Shown: positions 1-9,309, numbered from the stretch's first letter. The stretch is DNA of 64,000 bases from Vibrio genomosp. F10 str. ZF-129 (GCF_000287055.2 NZ_AJYQ02000093.1:1-64000), one strand, 5' to 3'. Numbers and translations are program-made. The notes: generated by a model not told the origin, from the letters alone.

Positions 1-25
1 CCTTTGGCCACTCGGGAACCCCTCC
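1..25 (-). tRNA. tRNA-Tyr, 5' part only (runs off the left edge)
   Basis: Read on the minus strand the first 25 bases give GGAGGGGTTCCCGAGTGGCC followed by AAAGG. This matches the acceptor arm and D-arm start of gamma-proteobacterial tRNA-Tyr, whose E. coli form begins GGTGGGGTTCCCGAGCGGCC. The anticodon lies outside the window, so the identity rests on the 5' end alone. A stable-RNA type promoter lies about 70 bases upstream of the mature 5' end. More tRNA genes may follow to the left, as tRNA-Tyr genes are often clustered. Confidence 0.8.
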
Positions 26-331
26 AGGGGTGTTTTCTTACTTCTTTAGAAAGTAAGCTTAAACAATGTATTCCCAACACATCGCTCAAGTGCGGAGCGC
101 ATAATAGCAAACTCGCTCATGCTGTAAAGATTTTTCTTATGATTTTGAATCAAATGCTGACTTTTTGGGCAAAGGCGTTGGTTTTTATACAAATAGGCTA
201 AATGCAGGAACCACTATGCCAGCATAAACAAAAGAAAGTTCGAATATTATTGAAATAATTTACACTCATTGACGTTACTGTGCGTATCAATAGATATACT
301 ACAGCCAGTCAACAAAATTCAGCGAAGTACT
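26..331. other. Intergenic region between the tRNA promoter and the efflux operon
   Basis: This stretch of about 300 bases holds the leftward tRNA promoter and, to its right, an AT-rich segment that must carry the rightward promoter of the efflux operon. An open frame across 4-201 overlaps the tRNA and its promoter and has no ribosome binding site, so it is not taken as a gene. Confidence 0.6.
101..128 (-). promoter_or_regulatory. Promoter of the tRNA-Tyr transcript, with GC-rich discriminator
   Basis: On the minus strand there is a -35 element TTTACA (123-128), a 16-base spacer and a -10 element TATTAT (101-106). It is followed at once by GCGCTCCGC, a GC-rich discriminator typical of stringently controlled stable RNA promoters. 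Transcription should begin near position 94, leaving a leader of about 70 nt before the tRNA. Confidence 0.65.
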
Positions 332-1387
332 ATGAAAAATACAATAATATTCAGCGTCATAATGTCTATTTTCGTTTCTGCAACGGCTTATGCTAAAGGC
401 CCTCGTACGGCTCCTTCGGTATCTGTCATCACTGAGTCAGTTCAAATTCACCATGTGTCTCAATCTTTGTCTCTTGTTGGTAAAATTGAATCCGATCAGT
501 CGGTGGTCATTTCTTCGGAAGTCGCGGGAAAGGTCGATACGATCGCCGTGAAAGCGAACCAGAAAGTGACTAAAAATCAAACATTAGTCAAACTCGATGA
601 CGATAAAGCGATTGCAGCTGTCGCAGAGGCCAAAGCTTATTTGCGGGATGAAAAACGTAAACTAACAGAATATGAGCGCTTGGCGAAACGCAATGCAATC
701 ACGCAAACGGAAATTGATGCACAGAAAACCAGTGTTGATATTGCCCAGGCTCGTTTAGATGCCGCTAATGCCAATTTACGCGATTTACACATCTCTGCGC
801 CATTTGAAGGTACGGTAGGCTTTATTGACTTCAGTCGCGGCGAATTGGTGAGCGCAGGGAGTGAGTTGCTGACTCTCGATGATTTGTCTTTAATGAGATT
901 GGATTTGCAAGTACCAGAGCACTATTTGTCACGATTATCGATTGGGATGGACGTGGTTGCAACGACTAGCGCTTGGGGCAGTGAACGTCAATTTAAAGGC
1001 GAAGTGGTTGGCATTGATTCCCGTATTAACCAAGAAACACTCAACCTACGGGTGCGTATCCACTTTGATAATACTGACATGAAATTGAAACCGGGCATGC
1101 TCGTATCGGCCGATATGGCTTTTCCAGAGATTGAAGCGCCGATTATTCCGGTTCAAGCACTGCAATACTCGGGAACTAAACGGTTTGTTTATGTTGTGAA
1201 CGATGACAATATCGCTAAAAAAACAGAAGTTATTTTAGGCGCTCGTATTGAGAACTTGGTGGTGATTGAGAAAGGGTTAGAGATAGGCCAGAAAATCGTT
1301 GTTCAGGGCATCGTTAATATGAGAGATGGCGTCTCGGTATCCGAATTGGGCGCTGATGGAAAAGCGAAGCAGAAGGAAACGAACTAA
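332..1387 (+). CDS. RND efflux periplasmic adaptor (membrane fusion protein), VexG-like
   Basis: This is the periplasmic adaptor of a resistance-nodulation-division pump; it bridges the inner-membrane transporter and an outer-membrane TolC channel. I chose the ATG at 332 because it starts a clear signal peptide (MKNTIIFSVIMSIFVSATAYA); a start 63 bases upstream would add a tail lacking signal character. The 351-residue product has a lipoyl half near residues 55-90, a coiled-coil hairpin rich in Ala and Lys near 90-145, the second lipoyl half, then the beta-barrel and membrane-proximal domains. There is no lipobox. Its stop codon overlaps the ATG of the transporter, so the two are translationally coupled. 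From memory of gene order next to glyA, the likely V. cholerae counterpart is VexG of VexGH, but sequence alone does not prove this. Confidence 0.85.
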   Translation: MKNTIIFSVIMSIFVSATAYAKGPRTAPSVSVITESVQIHHVSQSLSLVGKIESDQSVVISSEVAGKVDTIAVKANQKVTKNQTLVKLDDDKAIAAVAEAKAYLRDEKRKLTEYERLAKRNAITQTEIDAQKTSVDIAQARLDAANANLRDLHISAPFEGTVGFIDFSRGELVSAGSELLTLDDLSLMRLDLQVPEHYLSRLSIGMDVVATTSAWGSERQFKGEVVGIDSRINQETLNLRVRIHFDNTDMKLKPGMLVSADMAFPEIEAPIIPVQALQYSGTKRFVYVVNDDNIAKKTEVILGARIENLVVIEKGLEIGQKIVVQGIVNMRDGVSVSELGADGKAKQKETN

Positions 1388-4300
1388 TGTGGTTATCCGA
1401 TGTATCGGTTAAACGACCGGTTTCTGCCATTGTACTTAGCTTACTATTGTGTGTCTTTGGTATTGTTTCGTTTAGTAAGCTTGCTGTTCGTGAGATGCCT
1501 GATATTGAAAGCCCTGTGGTATCCATATCAACTCGATATGAGGGGGCATCTGCAACCATTATCGAAAGCCAGATTACGTCCGCTCTTGAAGATCAGCTCT
1601 CTGGTATCAGTGGGATTGATGAGATTGAATCTACGACACGAAACGGCAGTTCGCGGATCACGATTACTTTTGATTTAGGTTATGACTTAAACACGGGGGT
1701 GAGTGATGTTCGCGATGCGGTTGCTCGAGCGCAGCGTTCTTTGCCGGATGAGGCGGATGATCCTATCGTCTTCAAGAACAATGGTTCTGGAGAAGCCTCT
1801 TTATACATCAACCTTAGTTCTTCAGAAATGGACAGAACACAGCTCACGGACTACATCGAACGTGTGCTGTTAGACCGTTTCAGTTTGATCAGTGGCGTCA
1901 GTTCAGTGGATGTGTCGGGTGGCCTCTACAAAGTCATGTATGTGAAGCTTAAGCCTGAACTCATGGCTGGGCGTGGCGTGACGACGTCAGATATTACCCA
2001 GGCATTAAAACAAGAAAACTTAGAAAGCCCGGGTGGAGAAGTGCGTAATGATTCGATTGTTATGTCCGTCCGGACTGCTCGAAGCTACAACTCTGCTGAA
2101 GATTTTGATTATCTCGTCGTAAAACGTGCCAGTGACAACACGCCTATTTACTTGAAAGACGTCGCCGATGTTTATGTTGGCGCTCAGAATGAAAGTTCCA
2201 CGTTTAAAAGTGATGGGGTGGTCAACGTGAGTATGGGTATTATCCCCCAATCGGATGCAAACCCGCTCGATGTCGCTGATCTTGTGCATAAGCAAGTGGA
2301 TGATATACAGCAGTTTTTACCAGAAGGCACTCGTCTTGCTATTGATTATGACTCGACCGTGTTTATTGAGCGTTCCATTTCTGAAGTCTACAGTACGCTC
2401 TTTATTACAGGCGGGTTGGTTATCCTGGTGCTGTACATATTTATAGGCCAGGCCAGAGCCACGCTTATTCCCGCAGTGACGGTGCCGGTTTCGTTGATCT
2501 CATCATTTATTGCCGCTCATTATTTTGGTTTTTCAATTAACCTGATTACATTGATGGCGTTGATTTTATCGATAGGCCTAGTCGTGGATGATGCGATCGT
2601 GGTGGTGGAAAACATCTTTCACCATATCGAGAAAGGTGAAAAACCGTTATTAGCGGCTTACAAAGGAACCAGAGAGGTTGGTTTTGCCGTTGTGGCGACA
2701 ACGTTGGTGCTTGTTATGGTCTTCTTACCCATTTCGTTTATGGATGGAATGGTCGGGCTTTTGTTTACCGAGTTCTCGGTATTATTAGCCATGTCTGTCA
2801 TTTTCTCATCGTTGGTGGCGCTGACTTTAACCCCGGTTCTAGGCAGTAAAATTCTCAAAGCCAATGTCAAACCGAATCGATTCAACCGTTTTATCGATAG
2901 ATTGTTTACTAAGTTAGAGAACGGTTATCGCCGAGTATTAACGTTGGCGCTTAAGTGGAAGTTTGCGGCGCCTCTGGTCATCATGGCGTGTATTGGTGGC
3001 AGTTACGGTTTAATGCAACAAATTCCGGCACAGCTCACTCCATCAGAAGACCGTGGTGTTATCTTTGCCTTTGTGCGCGGTGCGGATGCAACGAGTTATA
3101 ACCGAATGTCAGCCAACATGGACATTGTGGAAGAACGATTATTGCCACTTTTAGGACAAGGCTTTCTTAAATCTTTCAGTATCCAATCCCCAGCGTTTGG
3201 TGGTAATGCCGGTGACCAAACGGGCTTTGTTATCATGATTTTGGATGACTGGAACGAGCGCGATATTACCGCTCAAAATGCCCTTGGTGAAGTTAGGAAA
3301 GCACTTACAGGTATTCCCGACGTACGTGTATTCCCATTCATGCCCGGTTTTAGAGGGGGATCCAGTGAGCCAGTGCAATTTGTCTTAGGCGGAACCGATT
3401 ACCCTGAATTGATGGAGTGGGCCGAGCGATTAAAAGTCGAGGCTGAAAACTCCCCGTTAATGGAAGGGGCAGAGATTAACTATTCAGAGAAAACGCCGGA
3501 GCTTGTCGTCACGATTGATCGTCAACGAGCGGCTGAACTAGGGATCAGTGTGTCGGATATTTCGGATACGCTTGAAGTGATGTTGGGCGGTAAAACGGAA
3601 ACCACGTTTGTTGAACGAGGCGAAGAGTATGACGTTTACCTTCGTGGTGATGAAAACAGCTTCAACAATGCTTCCGATTTGAGTCAAATCTACATGCGAA
3701 CCGTGTCGGGTGAATTAGTGACGCTTGATGCGGTGACAAGCATTGAAGAAGTTGCGTCATCGATTCGTCTTGCTCACTACAATAAACAGAAATCGATTAC
3801 CGTGACCGCAAACTTGGCTGGTGACTCGACGTTGGGCGATGCGCTCGATTTCTTAGATTCAAAAGCGATCGAACTGCTGCCGAACGAAATATCGGTGAGC
3901 TATTCTGGCGAATCGAAAGATTACAAAGAAAATCAATCGAGTATTTTGATTGTCTTTGCATTGGCTTTGCTGGTGGCCTATCTAGTGTTAGCCGCTCAAT
4001 TTGAAAGCTTTATTAACCCATTAGTGGTGATGTTCACGGTGCCAATGGGGGTATTCGGTGGGTTCCTCGGTATGTACTTTATGGGACAGGGTCTGAATAT
4101 ATATAGCCAGATCGGTATGATTATGTTGATTGGTATGGTGACGAAAAATGGTATTTTGATCGTTGAATTTACCAACCAGTTGCGTGACCGAGGTATCGAG
4201 TTCCAACAAGCCATCGTCGATGCATCCGCAAGGCGGTTAAGACCCATCATGATGACGGCATTTACCACATTGGCGGGTGCCATTCCATTGATAACGTCAA

Positions 4301-4497
4301 CAGGTGCAGGCTATGAAAGCCGAGTGGCGGTAGGTACGGTGATCTTCTTTGGTATGGGGTTTGCAACCCTGGTGACCCTGTTTGTTATTCCTGCTATGTA
4401 TCGATTGATCTCTATTACGACGCACTCTCCAGGCCATGTTGAGGCGGAATTAAATAAAGAACTGCAACATGATGTTAAAACGAGAAGTGTGCATTAA
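1387..4497 (+). CDS. RND efflux inner-membrane transporter (HAE1 family), VexH-like
   Basis: This proton-driven multidrug exporter takes substrates from the periplasm or inner membrane and passes them to the adaptor and TolC. The product is 1036 residues, the normal size for the family, and starts with the usual first helix (SVKRPVSAIVLSLLLCVFG). It shows the two-fold family layout: TM1, a large periplasmic porter domain, TM2-6 with the GLVVDDAIVVVEN motif of TM4, TM7, a second periplasmic domain, then TM8-12. The start overlaps the adaptor stop (TAATG). No outer-membrane factor gene follows, so the pump probably shares a genomic TolC. An intrinsic terminator lies 30 bases after the stop. The substrate cannot be told from sequence. 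Confidence 0.9.
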   Translation: MWLSDVSVKRPVSAIVLSLLLCVFGIVSFSKLAVREMPDIESPVVSISTRYEGASATIIESQITSALEDQLSGISGIDEIESTTRNGSSRITITFDLGYDLNTGVSDVRDAVARAQRSLPDEADDPIVFKNNGSGEASLYINLSSSEMDRTQLTDYIERVLLDRFSLISGVSSVDVSGGLYKVMYVKLKPELMAGRGVTTSDITQALKQENLESPGGEVRNDSIVMSVRTARSYNSAEDFDYLVVKRASDNTPIYLKDVADVYVGAQNESSTFKSDGVVNVSMGIIPQSDANPLDVADLVHKQVDDIQQFLPEGTRLAIDYDSTVFIERSISEVYSTLFITGGLVILVLYIFIGQARATLIPAVTVPVSLISSFIAAHYFGFSINLITLMALILSIGLVVDDAIVVVENIFHHIEKGEKPLLAAYKGTREVGFAVVATTLVLVMVFLPISFMDGMVGLLFTEFSVLLAMSVIFSSLVALTLTPVLGSKILKANVKPNRFNRFIDRLFTKLENGYRRVLTLALKWKFAAPLVIMACIGGSYGLMQQIPAQLTPSEDRGVIFAFVRGADATSYNRMSANMDIVEERLLPLLGQGFLKSFSIQSPAFGGNAGDQTGFVIMILDDWNERDITAQNALGEVRKALTGIPDVRVFPFMPGFRGGSSEPVQFVLGGTDYPELMEWAERLKVEAENSPLMEGAEINYSEKTPELVVTIDRQRAAELGISVSDISDTLEVMLGGKTETTFVERGEEYDVYLRGDENSFNNASDLSQIYMRTVSGELVTLDAVTSIEEVASSIRLAHYNKQKSITVTANLAGDSTLGDALDFLDSKAIELLPNEISVSYSGESKDYKENQSSILIVFALALLVAYLVLAAQFESFINPLVVMFTVPMGVFGGFLGMYFMGQGLNIYSQIGMIMLIGMVTKNGILIVEFTNQLRDRGIEFQQAIVDASARRLRPIMMTAFTTLAGAIPLITSTGAGYESRVAVGTVIFFGMGFATLVTLFVIPAMYRLISITTHSPGHVEAELNKELQHDVKTRSVH

Positions 4498-4526
4498 TGA
4501 CACATTGAATTGAATGTTACAAACAG

Positions 4527-4556
4527 AAAGGGCTCGCCAGTGTGCGAGCCCTTTTT
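4527..4556. terminator. Bidirectional terminator between the efflux operon and the yitT-like gene
   Basis: Arms AAAGGGCTCGC and GCGAGCCCTTT (11 bp perfect) flank a 6-base loop and are followed by a T tract. A-rich sequence on the other side lets it also serve the convergent gene. Confidence 0.9.
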
Positions 4557-4569
4557 ATGCTTGGAATAA

Positions 4570-5169
4570 CTAGCCGTAAGTGACGGTATAACGAGTCGGC
4601 TTGTGATTCATGGCCAGAACCACATTGAGCGCGACGGTTCCAAGTAAAGACAAACCAATAACCTGTGGAGACACAAAAAAGAAAGAAGCGAACAAAATCG
4701 CCACATCAATAAGCATTTGAGTTTTTCCCACTGATATTCCAAATCGATCTTGGATCACTAAACATAGAACGTTAAAGCCTCCGAGGCTAGAACGATGTCG
4801 AAATAGGATCAGCATCCCCAATCCCATTAACAATCCGCCAGCGATAGCGCAATAAATGTCATTGACGGTATCAAGGGTAATCACTAGGTATAAGTGATCG
4901 GCGAAAACAGAGACTAACGCACCGGAAATAGCACTATTTATGGCAAAGCGTTTGCCAAATCGCTGCCAGGCAAGTAAATAAAATGGGCAGTTAATAAGAA
5001 AATACAGAGTACCAAAAGACACTGAGACAATTTGGCTTAACAGCAGGGCTAATCCCGTTGTTCCGCCTGTGAGCAAATGCGCGGATTGAAGAAAGAATAC
5101 CCCTTGAGCGACTAAGAAAGTCCCGGTTAAAATTGCAATCCAATCTTCTTTACTTGAGTGTTTTTCCAT
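4570..5169 (-). CDS. YitT/DUF161 family membrane protein
   Basis: A 199-residue integral membrane protein with about five or six hydrophobic segments. The first (WIAILTGTFLVAQGVFFLQ) is followed by the glycine-rich LLTGGTTGLALLLSQ, which is typical of the YitT/YczE families of small membrane proteins of unknown function. I prefer the ATG at 5169 to a TTG immediately before it. The gene stands alone, divergent from glyA and convergent with the efflux operon, with which it shares a terminator. A C-terminal cytosolic DUF2179 domain, found in longer YitT proteins, is absent. No transport substrate is known for the family. Confidence 0.75.
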   Translation of the reverse strand: MEKHSSKEDWIAILTGTFLVAQGVFFLQSAHLLTGGTTGLALLLSQIVSVSFGTLYFLINCPFYLLAWQRFGKRFAINSAISGALVSVFADHLYLVITLDTVNDIYCAIAGGLLMGLGMLILFRHRSSLGGFNVLCLVIQDRFGISVGKTQMLIDVAILFASFFFVSPQVIGLSLLGTVALNVVLAMNHKPTRYTVTYG

Positions 5170-5397
5170 CAACTTGATTTTCTTCTAGAGACTATTGGGG
5201 CGAATAGTAGAGAAAAGATGATCTTTTCGGTAGCTAGAGAGATAAAATTAGGGTAAACCTATGTAATTATCGTTTTACAGGGTGTAAAGCGAAAACTTGA
5301 CAGTAAGCCGCTTGTGGGTGATTAAGGTACGACAAGCATTATAAAGCTTATAAGTCATTATGAATAAACTGCATGATAAAAAGTGATTTTGCTCTTT

Positions 5398-5411
5398 ATG
5401 ATACAGATCAA
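5398..5411. promoter_or_regulatory. FNR-like palindrome upstream of glyA
   Basis: ATGATACAGATCAA agrees with the FNR consensus TTGATNNNNATCAA at every fixed position but the first. It overlaps or abuts the region where the glyA promoter should lie, so a role in oxygen-responsive control is possible. It could be chance. Confidence 0.35.
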
Positions 5412-5443
5412 ATTATGTAGAATGCTTTTCATAAATTCGACCT

Positions 5444-5459
5444 ACGTAAACGTTTGCGT
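5444..5459. promoter_or_regulatory. PurR operator upstream of glyA
   Basis: ACGTAAACGTTTGCGT matches the PurR consensus ACGCAAACGTTTGCGT at 15 of 16 positions. GlyA supplies one-carbon units for purine synthesis and glyA is a known PurR target in E. coli, so repression by PurR with hypoxanthine or guanine is the expected role. It lies 58-73 bases before the start codon. Confidence 0.85.
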
Positions 5460-5516
5460 ACGGTTTTTGTGTGGTTTTTTTGAAACTTTCAGTACAATCT
5501 GAGTCAGGAGATACAG

Positions 5517-6767
5517 ATGCTAACACGTGACATGAACATTGCAGATTATGATGCAGACCTATTTGAAGCGATCCAAGAGGAAACGGTTCGCCAAGAAGAA
5601 CATATTGAGCTTATCGCTTCTGAAAACTACACAAGCCCACGTGTAATGGAAGCTCAAGGCTCTCAGTTAACGAACAAATATGCAGAAGGTTACCCTGGTA
5701 AGCGTTACTACGGTGGCTGTGAGTTCGTTGATAAGGTTGAAACATTGGCAATTGAGCGTGCATGTGAACTGTTTGGCGCACAATACGCAAACGTACAGCC
5801 ACACTCAGGTTCTCAAGCAAATAACGCTGTCTACATGGCGCTACTAAACGCGGGTGATACTGTTCTTGGTATGAGCCTAGCGCACGGTGGTCACCTAACT
5901 CACGGTTCTCCTGTCAACTTCTCTGGTAAGCTTTACAACATCATCCCTTACGGTATCGATGAAGCAGGCCAAATCGATTACGAAGAGATGGAAGCGCTGG
6001 CTATCGAACACAAACCTAAGATGATCATCGGTGGCTTCTCAGCTTACTCTCAAGTTTGTGATTGGAAGCGTATGCGTGAAATCGCTGACAAAGTCGGTGC
6101 TTACTTCTTCGTCGATATGGCGCACGTTGCTGGGCTAATCGCTGCAGGTGTTTACCCGAACCCAGTTCCACACGCTCACGTTGTAACGACGACAACGCAC
6201 AAAACGCTTGCGGGTCCTCGTGGCGGTCTTATCCTTTCTAACGAAGGCGAAGATCTTTACAAGAAACTAAACTCAGCAGTATTCCCAGGCGGCCAAGGTG
6301 GCCCTCTAATGCACGTTATCGCGGGTAAAGCAGTAGCGTTCAAAGAAGCGCTAGAGCCAGAGTTCAAAGAATACCAAGCTCGCGTAGTGGCTAACGCAAA
6401 AGCAATGGTTGCTGAATTCCTAGCTCGCGGTTACAACATCGTTTCAGGTTCTACAGAGAACCACCTGTTCCTAGTTGACCTAATCGACAAAGACATCACA
6501 GGTAAAGAAGCCGATGCAGCACTAGGTGCAGCGAACATCACTGTGAATAAGAACTCAGTACCAAACGATCCACGTAGCCCGTTTGTTACGTCTGGTATCC
6601 GTATCGGTTCTCCTTCTATCACTCGTCGCGGTTTCTCAGAAGCCGACGCGAAAGAGCTAGCAGGTTGGATGTGTGACATCCTAGATAACATGGGTGATGA
6701 GTCTGTTATCGAAGCAACGAAAGCGAAAGTACTAGAGATCTGTAAGCGTCTACCGGTTTACGCTTAA
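5517..6767 (+). CDS. glyA: Serine hydroxymethyltransferase
   Basis: GlyA converts serine and tetrahydrofolate to glycine and 5,10-methylenetetrahydrofolate, the main cytosolic source of one-carbon units for purines, thymidylate and methionine. The 416-residue product has the family's normal length. It shows the [13 protein letters not shown] signature near residue 55 and the PLP-binding lysine in [14 protein letters not shown] (Lys229). The start is supported by CAGGAG and by the N-terminus [16 protein letters not shown], which lines up with E. coli GlyA from its first residue. Codon use is strongly biased toward highly expressed codons, unlike the neighbouring yitT-like gene. A PurR operator precedes it and two hairpin terminators follow. 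Confidence 0.98.
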   Translation: MLTRDMNIADYDADLFEAIQEETVRQEEHIELIASENYTSPRVMEAQGSQLTNKYAEGYPGKRYYGGCEFVDKVETLAIERACELFGAQYANVQPHSGSQANNAVYMALLNAGDTVLGMSLAHGGHLTHGSPVNFSGKLYNIIPYGIDEAGQIDYEEMEALAIEHKPKMIIGGFSAYSQVCDWKRMREIADKVGAYFFVDMAHVAGLIAAGVYPNPVPHAHVVTTTTHKTLAGPRGGLILSNEGEDLYKKLNSAVFPGGQGGPLMHVIAGKAVAFKEALEPEFKEYQARVVANAKAMVAEFLARGYNIVSGSTENHLFLVDLIDKDITGKEADAALGAANITVNKNSVPNDPRSPFVTSGIRIGSPSITRRGFSEADAKELAGWMCDILDNMGDESVIEATKAKVLEICKRLPVYA

Positions 6768-6875
6768 TTTTTCTGCCTTAACTGTTCTATTTCGGTGTTA
6801 AAGGTACTCATTTACTAGCGTAAACTCCGCGCCTTTTCCTAGAACTAGAATCAGTTAAGTTTGAAAATAATAATG

Positions 6876-6902
6876 AAGAGCTTCCAATTTGGGGGCTCTT
6901 TT
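6876..6902 (+). terminator. glyA terminator
   Basis: AAGAGCTTCC, a 5-base loop and GGGGGCTCTT form an imperfect stem followed by a short T run. It lies about 110 bases after the glyA stop. Confidence 0.7.
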
Positions 6903-6931
6903 AGTTTCTGCGTAGAACGAAACTTAGAAAC

Positions 6932-6965
6932 AAAAAGACCAGCTTGTTGAAGGGCTGGTCTTTTT
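6932..6965. terminator. Bidirectional terminator between glyA and the lipoprotein gene
   Basis: AAAAAGACCAGC and GCTGGTCTTTTT form a perfect stem of 12 bp around a 10-base loop, with poly-A on one side and poly-T on the other. It can stop transcripts from both directions. Confidence 0.9.
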
Positions 6966-6993
6966 AATATCGGTTATAGTCTAAAAGGTCGTC

Positions 6994-7323
6994 TTACTTT
7001 TTCGAAATACTCAGCAAGGTGCCTGACTTACACTGGAATGAGTAGTATTTTCGGCTTTCGTTGAATTTACCCAACCCTTCACCGTCACAGTAATCAATAT
7101 TGATATCACGCATAACCTCTAACGTTTCTTCTGATGTTAGAGCGAACTTCGAACCATCTGAGCAGACAATTCTTACACGACCATCATCACTGACCGAATA
7201 AATATCGACCTCAGTGTTACAAAGCTCAAAAGAGGCTTCTCTATAGTTGTCTTGTTTGGTGTTGTTAGCACAACCAGCAGTAACGGCTGCGAACATCAGC
7301 GCCAATAATCCCATTCTATTCAT
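6994..7323 (-). CDS. Small predicted lipoprotein of unknown function
   Basis: A 109-residue product with a lipoprotein signal peptide: basic MNRMG, a hydrophobic stretch, and the lipobox VTAGC with the acylated cysteine at residue 18. The mature part has four further cysteines (35, 54, 79, 98), which would suit two disulfides in the periplasm. Residue 19 is Ala, not Asp, so sorting to the outer membrane is more likely than retention. The gene is monocistronic and shares a terminator with glyA. I do not recognise the family; it may be Vibrio-restricted. Confidence 0.7.
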   Translation of the reverse strand: MNRMGLLALMFAAVTAGCANNTKQDNYREASFELCNTEVDIYSVSDDGRVRIVCSDGSKFALTSEETLEVMRDINIDYCDGEGLGKFNESRKYYSFQCKSGTLLSISKK

Positions 7324-7461
7324 TTTTATTCCTTAGCTATCTCAACGATAGGTGAGTACATTCCGTTAGTTTCTTTAGCCTATCGATTTTACCGTTCAGT
7401 TTCAATTGAGAAGCGGATTATTCACCATCTATTATTAACAATGGATTATTAACCATAGATC

Positions 7462-7495
7462 AGAAAGTAAAGTCGATGATACCACCGACTTTATC
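7462..7495 (-). terminator. Probable lipA terminator
   Basis: On the minus strand AAAGTCG and CGACTTT enclose a 10-base loop just after the lipA stop, followed by TACTTTCT. The stem is short and the T run is broken, so it may be weak. Confidence 0.45.
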
Positions 7496-7505
7496 AATAT
7501 TGGCG

Positions 7506-8471
7506 TTACTTAACTTCTTTGCCCTGTGCTTGCATATCGGCATGGTAAGAAGAACGCACAAACGGGCCACAAGCTGCGTGAGTGAAACCTAAATCCAACG
7601 CAATTTCTTTCAACTCTTCAAATTCAGCCGGCGGTACATAGCGTTCCACTGGCAAATGGTGACGGCTTGGTGCGAGGTACTGACCCAGAGTGAGCATGGT
7701 AACATCGTGCTCACGTAAGTCCTTAAGAACTTGAATGATCTCTTCTTTTGTTTCCCCAAGCCCCATCATTACCCCCGATTTTGTCGGAACATTAGGGTGT
7801 TGCTGTTTAAACTTTTTAAGAAGTTCTAACGACCACTTGTAGTTCGCACCTGGGCGCGCTTTACGGTACAGGCGTGGGGCGGTTTCTAAGTTATGGTTAA
7901 AGACATCCGGTGGGTTGTCTTTGAGTAACTCAAGGGCGATGTCCATACGGCCACGAAAGTCAGGGACCAATGTTTCAATGTGAATGTTAGGGTTAAGCTC
8001 GCGGATTTCTCGGTTACAATCGGCAAAGTGCTGTGCGCCTCCGTCTCTCAAGTCGTCTCTATCGACAGAGGTAATCACCACATACTTAAGTTTCATGTCT
8101 TTAATGGTTTGTGCCAGCTTCTTCGGTTCATCGCCTTCAGGAGCAAGAGGTCGGCCGTGGCCAACATCACAAAATGGGCAGCGGCGTGTACAGATAGCAC
8201 CTAGAATCATGAAGGTTGCCGTTCCGTGGTTGAAACACTCTGAAAGGTTAGGGCAAGAGGCTTCTTCACACACCGAGTTAAGGTTATTTTTACGTAGAGC
8301 CGACTTGATCTCTTTGATGCGCTTACTGTCAGATGGCAGCTTTATTTTCATCCAGTCTGGTTTACGCAATACTTCTTTTGTTTCGCTTGGCATGTTTTTA
8401 ACAGGAATCAATGCCATTTTGTCAGCGTCTCTGTATTTGACGCCTTTTTCCATTTGAATTGGTTTGCTCAT
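7506..8471 (-). CDS. lipA: Lipoyl synthase
   Basis: LipA inserts two sulfurs into protein-bound octanoyl groups to make lipoyl cofactors for pyruvate and 2-oxoglutarate dehydrogenases and the glycine cleavage system. It is a radical SAM enzyme with two Fe4S4 clusters. Cys68, Cys73 and Cys79 ([12 protein letters not shown]) hold the auxiliary cluster that donates sulfur; Cys94, Cys98 and Cys101 (CTRRCPFC) hold the SAM cluster. The length of 321 residues equals that of E. coli LipA and the N-terminus [15 protein letters not shown] fits it. It lies four bases after lipB, so the two steps of lipoylation are co-transcribed. Confidence 0.98.
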   Translation of the reverse strand: MSKPIQMEKGVKYRDADKMALIPVKNMPSETKEVLRKPDWMKIKLPSDSKRIKEIKSALRKNNLNSVCEEASCPNLSECFNHGTATFMILGAICTRRCPFCDVGHGRPLAPEGDEPKKLAQTIKDMKLKYVVITSVDRDDLRDGGAQHFADCNREIRELNPNIHIETLVPDFRGRMDIALELLKDNPPDVFNHNLETAPRLYRKARPGANYKWSLELLKKFKQQHPNVPTKSGVMMGLGETKEEIIQVLKDLREHDVTMLTLGQYLAPSRHHLPVERYVPPAEFEELKEIALDLGFTHAACGPFVRSSYHADMQAQGKEVK

Positions 8472-8475
8472 GATT

Positions 8476-9132
8476 TTACTGCTTCTCGTTAAGGGCTTTT
8501 GTGCAAAATTTAACGTGCTCGTAGTCTAGGAGTGCGACGAGTTCTTGTATTAATTGCTGTTCAACGACGTCTAGCTGACTTGGTCCACCTAACTGGCTAA
8601 CCTGTACCATTTCCATTCCTGCATAACCACATGGATTGATACGCAAAAACGGAGACAAGTCCATATCAACATTCAGTGCTAGACCATGAAAAGAACAGCC
8701 TTTTCGAATTCTTAATCCAAGGGAACAGATCTTTTTATTGTCGGAATAAACACCGGGTGCGTCGGGCTTGGCTGAAGCTTCGATATTGTAAGCTTTCAGA
8801 GTATTAATGACGAGATTCTCAATATGTGTAACGAGATCTCGAACGCCTAATTTTTTTCGTCTTAGGTTAATTAAGAAGTAGGCCACTAACTGACCTGGAC
8901 CATGATAAGTGACTTGCCCCCCACGATCACTTTGTACGACAGGAATATCACCCGCAGCGAGAATATGCTCCGCTTTTCCAGCCTGACCCTGCGTAAATAC
9001 AGGATTATGCTCAACTAACCAAATTTCATCGCTACTTTCATCGGTTCGATTGTCGGTGAACTCGTGCATCGCTTTCCATACAGGATGGTAATCTTGGCGA
9101 CCAAGTTGTCTGACGACTAATTGATTTAGCAT
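8476..9132 (-). CDS. lipB: Octanoyl-ACP:protein octanoyltransferase
   Basis: LipB moves octanoate from acyl carrier protein to the lipoyl domains on which LipA then acts. The 218-residue product has the substrate-loop motif [16 protein letters not shown] near residues 70-85 and the catalytic cysteine in [11 protein letters not shown], with a conserved lysine in the region before it. The length is close to the usual 210-220. The start ATG begins [11 protein letters not shown]. It is the first gene of a lipB-lipA pair and is separated from ybeD by a terminator. Confidence 0.97.
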   Translation of the reverse strand: MLNQLVVRQLGRQDYHPVWKAMHEFTDNRTDESSDEIWLVEHNPVFTQGQAGKAEHILAAGDIPVVQSDRGGQVTYHGPGQLVAYFLINLRRKKLGVRDLVTHIENLVINTLKAYNIEASAKPDAPGVYSDNKKICSLGLRIRKGCSFHGLALNVDMDLSPFLRINPCGYAGMEMVQVSQLGGPSQLDVVEQQLIQELVALLDYEHVKFCTKALNEKQ

Positions 9133-9254
9133 TCCGCTTTCCGTAGTGATTTGTAAAGTTATCGCATTATAAACACATTCATGAGAATGAACTACATATT
9201 GATAACCACAAATTAACTAGAAAAAATGCTCATATATCATAGGTGTCTGATTGA

Positions 9255-9282
9255 AAACAAAAAAGCAGCCAATGGCTGCTTT
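9255..9282 (-). terminator. ybeD terminator
   Basis: On the minus strand AAAGCAGCC, ATT and GGCTGCTTTTTTGTTTT form a compact stem with a strong T tract just after ybeD. This suggests that lipBA has its own promoter. Confidence 0.9.
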
Positions 9283-9309
9283 CAATATTATTTTAAAGTT
9301 TAAACTTTA

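Larger units (their letters stand above)
5170..5516. other. Divergent control region yitT-like / glyA
   Basis: About 350 bases of AT-rich DNA. It holds a PurR-type operator and an FNR-like half-palindrome (described separately) and the glyA ribosome binding site (CAGGAG, 8-9 bases before the ATG). No open frame with a credible start was seen here. Confidence 0.6.

Noticed and set aside
4..201. Open frame of 65 codons at the left edge
   Set aside because: It overlaps the tRNA-Tyr 5' end and its promoter, has no ribosome binding site and no family features.
7984..8457. 157-codon open frame antisense to lipA
   Set aside because: Lies wholly within lipA, whose cysteine motifs and length are intact; no ribosome binding site.
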